NCBI RefSeq assembly: GCF_002795865.1
Contig: NZ_CP024920.1
Location: forward strand, 62,001 to 126,000
Length of the DNA: 64,000 nt
From: Qipengyuania seohaensis
Lineage (GTDB): Bacteria > Pseudomonadota > Alphaproteobacteria > Sphingomonadales > Sphingomonadaceae
Direction: 5' to 3'
The position numbers and the translations under genes were made by a program. Below are positions 57,204 to 64,000 of the stretch, one piece after another. Below the pieces are notes generated by a model. That model had not been told where the DNA came from. It searched no databases and was given only the letters and a program-made list of their open reading frames with translations. Numbering within the stretch: position 1 is the first letter of the stretch; every line of letters starts with the position of its first letter.

Positions 57204-57797
57204 TTAGTCGCCACGGGTGGCCGGCAGCGGTTCGTCGATCTCGCTGGCCGGACGTCCGGGCCAGTATTCCAGCGGACGGTTCACACCGGGACCACGCTTG
57301 CCTGCTTCCCAGGCGTTGATGCAGTTGTCCTGAGCGTCGCTGGAACAGATCGGCAGTTCGCCGTCCGGCGGACCTGCGTCGGCCGGAGTGGTCTGCACCA
57401 CTTCGCTACGCACGAACCGCGGGCCAGTGGTGGCCGAGTTCGATGCAGTTCGCGCTGCGGTGGAGGTGGCGCTGGCGTTCTGCATCTGGGCTGCGATTGC
57501 GGTCCAGGCCTGAGCGCGCTGTTCGGTGTTCATCTCGTAGAGGCGAACGCGCTGCGTATCGTTCAACACCCACCAACCGGCTTCCTGTTCCGGTTCGAGC
57601 GTCCAGTAATACTCCTGCGCGCCTGCAGGCCATGCATCGTAGATGCTGCGGCGATCGTCCGGCCAACCGTCATAGGCCGACTGCTGGTCGGTCGTGAGGA
57701 CGTAAGTCTTGGTTTCGCCTTCCATGTGATGATCGGCCATGGCAGGTGCGGCAGTGAAAGCGAGCGCTGCGGCGCTGGCAAAAATGAACCTTTTCAA
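57204..57797 (-). CDS. Secreted hypothetical protein with TTG start
   Basis: 197 residues. Signal peptide KRFIFASAAALAFTAAPAMA. The mature part is rich in Trp, Tyr, Gln and Ala with repeats of the type YDGWPDDRRSIYDAWPAGAQ and YYWTLEPEQEAGWWVLNDTQ, and two Cys near the end (PICSSDAQDNCINAWEAGKR). No family recognised. Start taken as TTG at 57797 since AGGAGAAG sits just ahead; the upstream ATG lacks a ribosome site. Confidence 0.75.
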   Translation of the reverse strand: MKRFIFASAAALAFTAAPAMADHHMEGETKTYVLTTDQQSAYDGWPDDRRSIYDAWPAGAQEYYWTLEPEQEAGWWVLNDTQRVRLYEMNTEQRAQAWTAIAAQMQNASATSTAARTASNSATTGPRFVRSEVVQTTPADAGPPDGELPICSSDAQDNCINAWEAGKRGPGVNRPLEYWPGRPASEIDEPLPATRGD

Positions 57798-57913
57798 GGG
57801 ACTTCTCCTTTTGTCTTCATTGCCGACACTACGCAAAGCCAGTGTGCAAGGTTCCGAAACAGTCATCAGGCCCCTTGTGTTGACGCTTGGCGTTCCCTAG
57901 CTGTTCTAGGCAG

Positions 57914-60226
57914 ATGACCACTCCCCCTTCCCCGCACGACACCACGGAAAACGGCGATATTCCGGCCTATGCCGCGATGTTGAACGAACCCCAACGCCAG
58001 GCCGTCCTGACGACGGAAGGGCCGGTTCTCATGCTGGCGGGAGCGGGAACGGGAAAGACTGCCGCCCTCACTGCCAGGCTGGCCCATCTGATCGCCACAC
58101 GCAGGGCTTGGCCCTCGGAAATCCTCTGCGTCACTTTCACGAACAAGGCCGCGCGTGAAATGCGCCAACGGGTCGGAAGGCATATAGGGGATGCAGTCGA
58201 AGGGATGCCATGGCTTGGCACATTCCACTCGATCGGCGCGAAGATGCTTCGCCGCCATGCCGAACTGGTCGGCCTGAAGTCCAATTACACCATTCTCGAT
58301 ACCGACGACCAGCTGCGCTTGCTCAAGCAGCTCATCCGTGACCAGGAGCTGGATGAAAAGCGATGGCCGGCGCGCCAGCTTGCCGCGCTGATCGACCGCT
58401 GGAAGAACCGCGGCCTCAATCCCGGCGATCTGGATGCGGTAGAGAACGAGGCTTATGCCAACGGACGAGGAACGCAGTTTTATAAATTGTACCAGGATCG
58501 CTTGAAGGCGCTCAACGCGTGCGATTTCGGCGATCTTCTACTGCATATGCTGAACATATTCCGCCAGCACCACGATGTGCTCGCGCAGTATCAGAAGCGC
58601 TTCAAATATATCCTCGTGGACGAATACCAGGACACCAACCAGGTCCAGTACCTCTGGCTGCGCCTGCTCGCACAAGAGCGCAAGAACATCTGCGTCGTCG
58701 GCGATGACGACCAGTCGATCTATTCCTGGCGCGGGGCAGAGGTCGCCAACATCCTGAAATTCGAAAAGGATTTCCCAGGTGCCGCGGTCGTCAAGCTGGA
58801 ACAGAACTATCGTTCCACCCCCCAAATCCTTGCTGCGGCATCGGGTCTCATCAACGCCAATAGCGAACGGCTCGGCAAGACCCTCTGGACCGAATTGCCT
58901 GCCGGGGAGAAGGTCCACGTGGTCGGCGTGTGGGATGGTCCGGAAGAAGCGCGCCGCGTCGGTGAAGCGATCGAAAGACTCGAATCCGAAGGCGCCCCGC
59001 TCGATGAAATAGCCATCCTCGTGCGAGCCCAGTACCAGACGCGCGAGTTCGAAGACCGCTTCATCCAGATCGGCCTGAACTACCGGATCGTCGGCGGCTT
59101 CAGGTTTTACGAGCGCGCGGAGATTCGCGACCTGCTCGCCTATCTCAGGGTCATTTCCCAGCCAGCAGACGATCTCGCATTCGAGCGCATCTACAATCAG
59201 CCCAAGCGCGGCCTCGGCGCGAAAACGCTAGAGGTGATGCAGCGCCACGCCCGCCGTACACAGGCTCCGCTCGCTGCTGCATCGTTGGAGCTGGCAGACA
59301 CCGACGAACTCCCGGCTCGTGCCCGCAACACCTTGGTCGCGCTGCTTTCGCAGTTCGTTCACTGGCGCGAACAGTCGGAAAGAGTCACTCCGTCCGAGCT
59401 ACTGCGCATGGTCGTATCGGAAAGCGGCTACGAGGAAATGCTGCAGAAAGACCGCAGCGCCGAGAGCGCAGGACGGTTGGAAAACCTGACCGAACTTGCA
59501 CGCGCCATGGAAGATTACGAGACACTCGGCGACTTCCTGGAACACGTCGGGCTCGTGATGGACAACGACCGTGCCAATGACGGCGAAAAGGTCACCATCA
59601 TGACGATGCACGCTGCCAAGGGTCTCGAATTCGACCATGTCTTCCTGCCCGGTTGGGAAGAAGGCGTCTTTCCCAGCCAGCGGGCAATCGATGAAGGCGG
59701 CCTAGCCAGTCTCGAAGAGGAACGCCGCCTCGCCTATGTGGCGATCACCCGCGCGAAGCGGCGCTGCACCATCTATCACGCGGCCAACCGGCGGATTTAC
59801 GGGCAATGGACCAGTTCCATACCTAGCCGCTTCATCGAGGAATTGCCCGACGACTTCGTCGAGAGCGAAACGACGATGAGCGGCGGCGCCTCCCTGTGGC
59901 GCGCAAACTGGACCGAAAACGAAGATCCCTTCGCCCATGTTTCCAGCAATCGTCCAGGACGCTCGTCCGCGCGCGGTCCCGGATGGCAGCGCGCTCTTGC
60001 GTCCGGCTACGACAGCACACCGAAACGGCTTGCCGAACCGGGCAGGAGCGCGGCGAGCTTTGCCGCCAAGCCTCGCACAGACGTCGCTGTTGGTGCGCGG
60101 GTGTTCCACGACAAGTTCGGTTACGGCTATGTTATGGATCAGGAAGGCAACAAGCTGACGATCGAATTCGAAACGTCCGGTGAGAAACGGGTGCTCGACA
60201 GCTTCGTCAAGCCGGTTTCCGACTAG
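57914..60226 (+). CDS. uvrD: UvrD/PcrA-type ATP-dependent DNA helicase
   Basis: SF1A 3'-5' helicase for nucleotide-excision and mismatch repair. 770 residues. LNEPQRQAVLTTEGPVLMLA and Walker A GAGTGKTAALTAR, motif Ia TFTNKAAREMRQR, motif II VDEYQDTNQVQY, motif III GDDDQSIYSWRGAEV, motif V VTIMTMHAAKGLEFDHVFLP, motif VI YVAITRAKRR. C-terminal Tudor-like domain (VFHDKFGYGYVMDQEGNK) as in PcrA. UvrD or PcrA cannot be told apart here. Convergent with the hydroxylase gene by 4 bases. Confidence 0.95.
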   Translation: MTTPPSPHDTTENGDIPAYAAMLNEPQRQAVLTTEGPVLMLAGAGTGKTAALTARLAHLIATRRAWPSEILCVTFTNKAAREMRQRVGRHIGDAVEGMPWLGTFHSIGAKMLRRHAELVGLKSNYTILDTDDQLRLLKQLIRDQELDEKRWPARQLAALIDRWKNRGLNPGDLDAVENEAYANGRGTQFYKLYQDRLKALNACDFGDLLLHMLNIFRQHHDVLAQYQKRFKYILVDEYQDTNQVQYLWLRLLAQERKNICVVGDDDQSIYSWRGAEVANILKFEKDFPGAAVVKLEQNYRSTPQILAAASGLINANSERLGKTLWTELPAGEKVHVVGVWDGPEEARRVGEAIERLESEGAPLDEIAILVRAQYQTREFEDRFIQIGLNYRIVGGFRFYERAEIRDLLAYLRVISQPADDLAFERIYNQPKRGLGAKTLEVMQRHARRTQAPLAAASLELADTDELPARARNTLVALLSQFVHWREQSERVTPSELLRMVVSESGYEEMLQKDRSAESAGRLENLTELARAMEDYETLGDFLEHVGLVMDNDRANDGEKVTIMTMHAAKGLEFDHVFLPGWEEGVFPSQRAIDEGGLASLEEERRLAYVAITRAKRRCTIYHAANRRIYGQWTSSIPSRFIEELPDDFVESETTMSGGASLWRANWTENEDPFAHVSSNRPGRSSARGPGWQRALASGYDSTPKRLAEPGRSAASFAAKPRTDVAVGARVFHDKFGYGYVMDQEGNKLTIEFETSGEKRVLDSFVKPVSD

Positions 60227-61050
60227 GCAACCACTTCACTTTCGTCATCCAACGCCGCGGGTTTGCGGCGCCAATATCGTTTCTCGAACGGGCGGGCGAG
60301 TTCACCTGCGATGCCGCGCGTGCCCTCCTCGATACCTGTTTCACACCCGACATAGGGAGTCGGATCGCAAAACGTGCCGAACATGCGATCCCAGATGGTC
60401 AGCGTATTGCCGAAATTGGTGCCCATCAGCTGTTCGTCACGGATATGATGCAGCCGGTGCGCAGCCGGCGAGATGAGCCAGTTGCGCAGCGGACCGAACG
60501 TCCAGTTCAGGTCGCAGTGAACCAGGAAACCCCAGAAGGTGATCCCAAGGCCAGCCGTGCCGATGGCCCATTCAGGGATACCCATAAGCAGCAACAGGCT
60601 GAGATCGACGCACACGCTGAGCAGTTTGCTGAAAGGGTGTTTCCTTTGCACCGAAAGCCACGACAGGGCGGTATCGGCATGGTGGGTGGCATGGATCCGC
60701 CACAGCATGGGCGAATGCTCGAGCCGGTGACGCCAGTAGATCACAAAGTCGAACGCCAAGAAGGCGATGACTACAGTCAGCCAGCCGGGTACGCTGTCCC
60801 AGAAGCCAGCGAAGTTTTCCGACATGCCAATGAAATCGCGCACCGCGCCGCTGGGAAAGGCCAGAAAGGGCGCGAGGATGACCAGGTTGATGAAGGTCAA
60901 CGCGAGGTTGGTGGTGAATTCCTTGCGCCCGCGATTCATAGCATCGACGATAGCGCCGCGCTTCATGATCAACGCGAGCGATCCAAAGAACAGACCCGCT
61001 AAAAACAGCAGGCTGACCGTATACCAGAAATGTTCTGCGAAGATTTCCAT
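60223..61050 (-). CDS. Fatty acid hydroxylase/sterol desaturase family membrane protein
   Basis: 275 residues with about four membrane segments and the eight-His di-iron site: IYWRHRLEHSPMLWRIHATH plus the next His, then AAHRLHHIRDE. This family includes sterol C-4/C-5 desaturases, fatty acid 2-hydroxylases and carotenoid hydroxylases; the substrate is open. ATG at 61050 follows GAGGA; a GTG directly before it is ignored. The 43-base gap to the helicase gene holds a promoter-like sequence and a perfect palindrome. Confidence 0.88.
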   Translation of the reverse strand: MEIFAEHFWYTVSLLFLAGLFFGSLALIMKRGAIVDAMNRGRKEFTTNLALTFINLVILAPFLAFPSGAVRDFIGMSENFAGFWDSVPGWLTVVIAFLAFDFVIYWRHRLEHSPMLWRIHATHHADTALSWLSVQRKHPFSKLLSVCVDLSLLLLMGIPEWAIGTAGLGITFWGFLVHCDLNWTFGPLRNWLISPAAHRLHHIRDEQLMGTNFGNTLTIWDRMFGTFCDPTPYVGCETGIEEGTRGIAGELARPFEKRYWRRKPAALDDESEVVA

Positions 61051-61062
61051 CACGTCCTCATC

Positions 61063-61078
61063 ACTACAAGATTGTAGT
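61063..61078. promoter_or_regulatory. Palindrome overlapping the hydroxylase promoter (candidate operator)
   Basis: ACTACAA-GA-TTGTAGT: perfect 7-base arms around 2 bases. It covers the TACAAT -10 candidate on the minus strand and lies 13 bases before the ATG. Half-sites of TACA/TGTA type recall BlaI/MecI-like repressors; that likeness is suggestive only. Confidence 0.45.
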
Positions 61079-61097
61079 TAGAGAGACGTTAAGTCAA
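61071..61097 (-). promoter_or_regulatory. Candidate sigma-70 promoter for the hydroxylase gene
   Basis: On the minus strand TTGACT (61097-61092) is followed after 15 bases by TACAAT (61076-61071). Spacing is one or two bases short; both hexamers match the consensus well. The -35 overlaps the stop of the helicase gene. Confidence 0.4.
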
Positions 61098-62476
61098 CAA
61101 GCCGAGACGTCGAGGAAACCCGGGACCGGACCATTCCATCCGCCGGCATCCTCGGGCGCGTTGTCCGCCTTCGGCGTGGGCGCCCTGGATTTCACCGGCT
61201 TATCAGACACATCGGGCTTCTTTGCCCGCTTCTCTGGCTTCGCCTTGGGCTTTTCAGCGCGCTTCTTGGGTTCCGGTTTGGGTTCGGAAACTTCGCGCTC
61301 AGTCTTCGTCTCTGACTTCGCCGCGGTTTTCGCGCCCGGATCGACCAGTTCGACGCGGACATCCTTCTTGCCGAACACGGGGATCTTGGACTTGGTCAGC
61401 TTTTCGACATTGGCAATCGCTTCTGCATCATCGTCCGCGACAAGAGTGAAAGCGCGCCCTTTCGCCCCCGCGCGGCCGGTGCGGCCGATACGGTGCACGT
61501 AATCATCGGGATGCCATGGCGTATCGAAATTGAAGACGTGACTGACACCTTTCACGTCGAGCCCGCGTGCTGCGACGTCGCTCGCCACAAGAATGTTGAT
61601 GTCGCCGGACTTGAAGCGGTCCAGCTCCTTGATCCGGCTGGACTGGTCCATGTCGCCGTGAATCTCACCGCTGGAGAAACCATGGCTCTGCAGGCTCTTG
61701 TTGAGCTCGCGAACGGTGGTCTTGCGGTTGGCAAAGATGATCGCGGTTTCTACCTGGTCGTGACGGAGCAACCAGCGCAACGTTTCACGCTTCTGGCGTG
61801 CCTGCACGGGGATCTTGAAAGCGGTGATATCCTTGTTCGTCGTCGCCGCGCGGCTCACTTCGATGCGCTTGGGGTTCTTGAGGAACTTCTTGGCCAGCTT
61901 CTCGATCGGCGGAGGCATGGTTGCCGAGAACAGCATCGTCTGCCGGCTTTCGGGCAGCTTGTCGCAGATGAACTCGATATCGGGAATGAAACCCATGTCG
62001 AGCATCCGGTCCGCTTCATCGATGACGAGCAGCTCGCACCCGTTGAGCAGGATCTTCCCACGCTCGAACAGGTCCATGAGGCGTCCCGGCGTCGCGATCA
62101 GCACGTCGACGCCTTCGTTCAGCGCCTTCACCTGGTCGCCCATCTGAACGCCGCCGATAAGCAGGGCGAGCCTCAGATCGTGGTTCTTGCCGTACTTTTC
62201 GAAGTTTTCCGCAACCTGTGCAGCCAGCTCGCGGGTCGGTGCCAGGATCAGCGAACGCGGCATGAGCGCCCGGCGGCGACCGCTGGCCATGACGTCGATC
62301 ATGGGCAAGACGAAGCTTGCCGTCTTGCCTGTTCCAGTCTGCGCAATCCCGATGATGTCTTTCATCATCAGGACGGGAGGAATGGCCTGGGCCTGGATCG
62401 GTGTCGGCTCTGTATAGCCGGCATCGGAGACGGCTTTGAGCAAGTCAGGTGAAAGGCCGAGATCGGCGAAATTCAT
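61094..62476 (-). CDS. DEAD-box ATP-dependent RNA helicase, RhlE-like
   Basis: 460 residues. Q-motif region, Walker A AQTGTGKT, PTREL, DEAD in LLVIDEADRMLDMG, SAT, and HRIGRTGRAGAKGRAFTLVA. The two RecA domains end near residue 375; then a basic Lys/Pro/Glu-rich tail (KPEPKKRAEKPKAKPEKRAK) of ~80 residues, likely RNA-binding. RhlE-type by motif set and Lys/Pro-rich tail; DbpA/SrmB subtypes cannot be excluded. Roles in rRNA maturation and mRNA turnover are usual. Confidence 0.93.
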   Translation of the reverse strand: MNFADLGLSPDLLKAVSDAGYTEPTPIQAQAIPPVLMMKDIIGIAQTGTGKTASFVLPMIDVMASGRRRALMPRSLILAPTRELAAQVAENFEKYGKNHDLRLALLIGGVQMGDQVKALNEGVDVLIATPGRLMDLFERGKILLNGCELLVIDEADRMLDMGFIPDIEFICDKLPESRQTMLFSATMPPPIEKLAKKFLKNPKRIEVSRAATTNKDITAFKIPVQARQKRETLRWLLRHDQVETAIIFANRKTTVRELNKSLQSHGFSSGEIHGDMDQSSRIKELDRFKSGDINILVASDVAARGLDVKGVSHVFNFDTPWHPDDYVHRIGRTGRAGAKGRAFTLVADDDAEAIANVEKLTKSKIPVFGKKDVRVELVDPGAKTAAKSETKTEREVSEPKPEPKKRAEKPKAKPEKRAKKPDVSDKPVKSRAPTPKADNAPEDAGGWNGPVPGFLDVSAC

Positions 62477-62586
62477 GCGAGTTTCGGATGCCCCAAAAAT
62501 TAGGAAAAAGGAAAGCGCCGCAACATGCAGCTTCTTCCGGTTGCGCCCTTTGACGTTTTACCCCGAACAGTCAAGGAAAAGCGCGG

Positions 62587-63174
62587 TTATTCGACTGTTT
62601 CAAGCACCATCTGATGCAAGCGTGCAACCTTGCACTTGGCCCCCGACCGACTCATCAGCCGGTCGCGGTTGACACAGAGCAGCCCGTCCTCGGATGGCTC
62701 CATGTAGAAACCCTGGTAAAATTCGCGCGGGCTGCACCCTTTTTCGAGCTGCGCGGAGAGCATCCGCCGGTCGCGAAGGAACAGCATCAGCCTGCTGCCC
62801 TGATCGGCCACGCCGCCAATCCGCTTGGCATCGATACATTTACCGAACGGTCGTTCGACGAGTTGCCTGCTCTGCGGCTCGACTGTTTCAGCCATCAGGC
62901 TTTGCCGAGCCGGTCCGCGAGCAGGGGAAACACGCAGGATGACCCTGCTCTCGATCCTGACCTGGTTCGCCGGCGGGGGTCTCGGGGCGTCGAAAATCGA
63001 ATTCCAAGCATCGCCGCTGGCGGAAAGCGGCAGGGCGGAAGACGAAGCCCTGCTCGTGCGTGACTGTTGCCAGGTCGGAGCCTCACACGTCGCACGCTCG
63101 GCCGTTTCCTCCTGCGCCGGAGTGGGCGCAAGCAACAGCGCCAGAGGCGCGGTCAGGGAAAACAAGCTGGGCAT
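62587..63174 (-). CDS. Secreted hypothetical protein
   Basis: 195 residues. Signal peptide at PSLFSLTAPLALLLAPTPAQ. The mature part has four Cys or more (RATCEAPT, GKCIDAKRIG, EKGCSPREFYQGF, LLCVNRDRLMSRSGAKCKVA), so probably disulfide-bonded in the envelope. No domain recognised. The ATG at 63174 is chosen over an upstream in-frame start at 63246 because it gives the signal peptide; GAGGAAA precedes it. Confidence 0.75.
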   Translation of the reverse strand: MPSLFSLTAPLALLLAPTPAQEETAERATCEAPTWQQSRTSRASSSALPLSASGDAWNSIFDAPRPPPANQVRIESRVILRVSPARGPARQSLMAETVEPQSRQLVERPFGKCIDAKRIGGVADQGSRLMLFLRDRRMLSAQLEKGCSPREFYQGFYMEPSEDGLLCVNRDRLMSRSGAKCKVARLHQMVLETVE

Positions 63175-63312
63175 CGGGGCGATAGGTTTCCTCGTGTCCA
63201 CGCCGAAAGAGCAGCGACGTGTGAGCAACGCCTTGCCTCCCGACAATTGAATACCGGCTTAATTGGATGGAGCGCGAAGGCAATAGCTGGTGACTTACCT
63301 ATCCAGTGTGGC

Positions 63313-64000
63313 ATGAGTGCATCAATGAATACGACGACACGATCCTTTATCACCGAGGCATCGGCCATCCTCGGTTCGCGCGGATTCACGCAGGATCTCG
63401 ACTTGATCGAACCGTGGCTCACGGATTGGCGCGGCCGGTATACGGGGACAGCACTCGGCCTGGCATCGCCTGCTTCGACTCAGGAGGTATCCCGCCTAAT
63501 GACCCTGTGTGCGCAGCACGGCGTTCCGATCGTCCCGCAGGGCGGGAACAGCGGGATGTCGGGCGGCGCCACTCCGGACGATACAGGTCGGGCCATCATC
63601 CTTTCGCTCCGACGGATGAATGCGATCAGGAACTTCGACGAACAGGCGCGGCAAATTACTTGCGAAGCTGGCGTCGTCCTCCAGACACTCCATGACGAAG
63701 CGGCCAAGCATCGGCTTCGGTTTCCCTTGACGCTAGGCGGCAAAGGGTCGGCGACCATTGGCGGGCTGATTTCCACCAATGCGGGCGGCACACAAGTTTT
63801 GCGGCACGGCACAATGCGCGCTCAGGTTCTCGGACTCGAAGCGGTCATGGCTGACGGCAGCATCATGGACACGCTTACGCCGCTCAAGAAGGACAACCGG
63901 GGCTTCGACCTGAAGCAATTGCTGATCGGATCGGAGGGGACGCTCGGGATCGTGACGGCCGCCACCCTCCGTCTGCTGCCCGAAATTGGCGGTCGATGCG
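63313..64000 (+). CDS. FAD-binding oxidase, GlcD/D-2-hydroxyacid dehydrogenase type (runs off right edge)
   Basis: At least 229 residues of a VAO/PCMH-type flavoprotein: VPQGGNSGMSGGATPDDTGR (FAD pyrophosphate loop), LTLGGKGSATIGGLISTNAG and LIGSEGTLGIVTAATLRLLP. This set is shared by glycolate oxidase GlcD, D-lactate dehydrogenase and D-2-hydroxyglutarate dehydrogenase; the substrate-binding half is beyond the window. ATG at 63313 has no obvious ribosome site; an in-frame ATG at 63325 is an alternative. Divergent from the secreted-protein gene. Confidence 0.88.
   Translation, partial: MSASMNTTTRSFITEASAILGSRGFTQDLDLIEPWLTDWRGRYTGTALGLASPASTQEVSRLMTLCAQHGVPIVPQGGNSGMSGGATPDDTGRAIILSLRRMNAIRNFDEQARQITCEAGVVLQTLHDEAAKHRLRFPLTLGGKGSATIGGLISTNAGGTQVLRHGTMRAQVLGLEAVMADGSIMDTLTPLKKDNRGFDLKQLLIGSEGTLGIVTAATLRLLPEIGGRC

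Overview
The window is a compact, high-G+C stretch of chromosome from an alphaproteobacterium. The most likely placement is order Sphingomonadales, probably the Erythrobacteraceae. That placement is an inference from gene content and neighbourhoods (glyQ-glyS-ppdK, rplY-pth-ychF, mreBCD-mrdA-rodA, dnaG-rpoD, a RibB with a cysteine-free C-terminal domain, EcfG-type promoter motifs), not from a marker-gene tree. I see no rRNA, insertion sequence, integrase, CRISPR array or prophage. One tRNA gene is present, tRNA-Lys(CTT). Coding density is very high: no gap without a gene reaches 300 bases, and many neighbours overlap by 1 or 4 bases at ATGA, GTGA, TTGA or TGATG junctions.

Layout. 1-4757 (minus): ppdK (runs off the left edge), glyS, glyQ. 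4968-6766 (plus): two coupled TraB/GumN-like lipoproteins. 6881-12949: the rplY, pth, ychF set, interrupted by a Tat-signal SDR enzyme and a convergent PEP-CTERM protein/PrsT-like pair. 12966-16371: an NPP-type phosphodiesterase, a DUF1206 membrane protein behind an EcfG-type promoter, a glutaredoxin-MauE fusion and a MaoC hydratase. 16373-18672 (minus): a lipoprotein and mutL. 18868-24626 (plus): the rod-shape operon mreB, mreC, mreD, mrdA, rodA. 24734-26584: tRNA-Lys, ribB with an N-terminal helix-turn-helix-like domain, ribH. 26581-30252 (minus): a CrtC/AttH-like protein coupled to a kinase-fold phosphotransferase, then enolase. 30426-32391 (plus): four small membrane-anchored proteins resembling the enterobacterial yqjD-yqjE cluster, with two EcfG-type promoter motifs. 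32499-33213: DUF4170 and GNAT proteins. 33226-38798 (minus): greA, then carA, a DUF1508-type gene and carB. 38950-47293 (plus): yqeY, a lipoprotein, dnaG, rpoD, rpiB, glyA, a small membrane protein, nrdR, trmJ. 47367-52361: a small secreted protein, chorismate mutase (minus), trpB, a small membrane-protein gene, trpA, accD, folC. 52358-64000: PilZ, AmpG-like permease, Rieske oxygenase, large-subunit pseudouridine synthase, rsmD, a secreted protein, a UvrD/PcrA helicase, fatty-acid-hydroxylase-type protein, RhlE-like DEAD helicase, a secreted protein, and an FAD-linked oxidase that runs off the right edge.

Most genes are housekeeping: translation and tRNA charging, central carbon (ppdK, eno, rpiB, glyA), pyrimidine/arginine precursors (carAB), tryptophan, folate, riboflavin and fatty acid synthesis, replication and transcription (dnaG, rpoD, greA, nrdR), repair (mutL, uvrD) and wall elongation (mre/mrd/rodA). 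The unusual layer on top consists of: (i) low-G+C inserts inside conserved units, namely an in-frame insert in glyS, a gene between carA and carB, and a gene between trpB and trpA; (ii) three GGAAC-N16/17-CGTT motifs of the alphaproteobacterial general-stress sigma factor EcfG, each directly ahead of small membrane-protein genes; (iii) a perfect 18-base palindrome ahead of ribB, whose own product carries a possible DNA-binding domain; (iv) a PEP-CTERM/PrsT pair sitting between pth and ychF.
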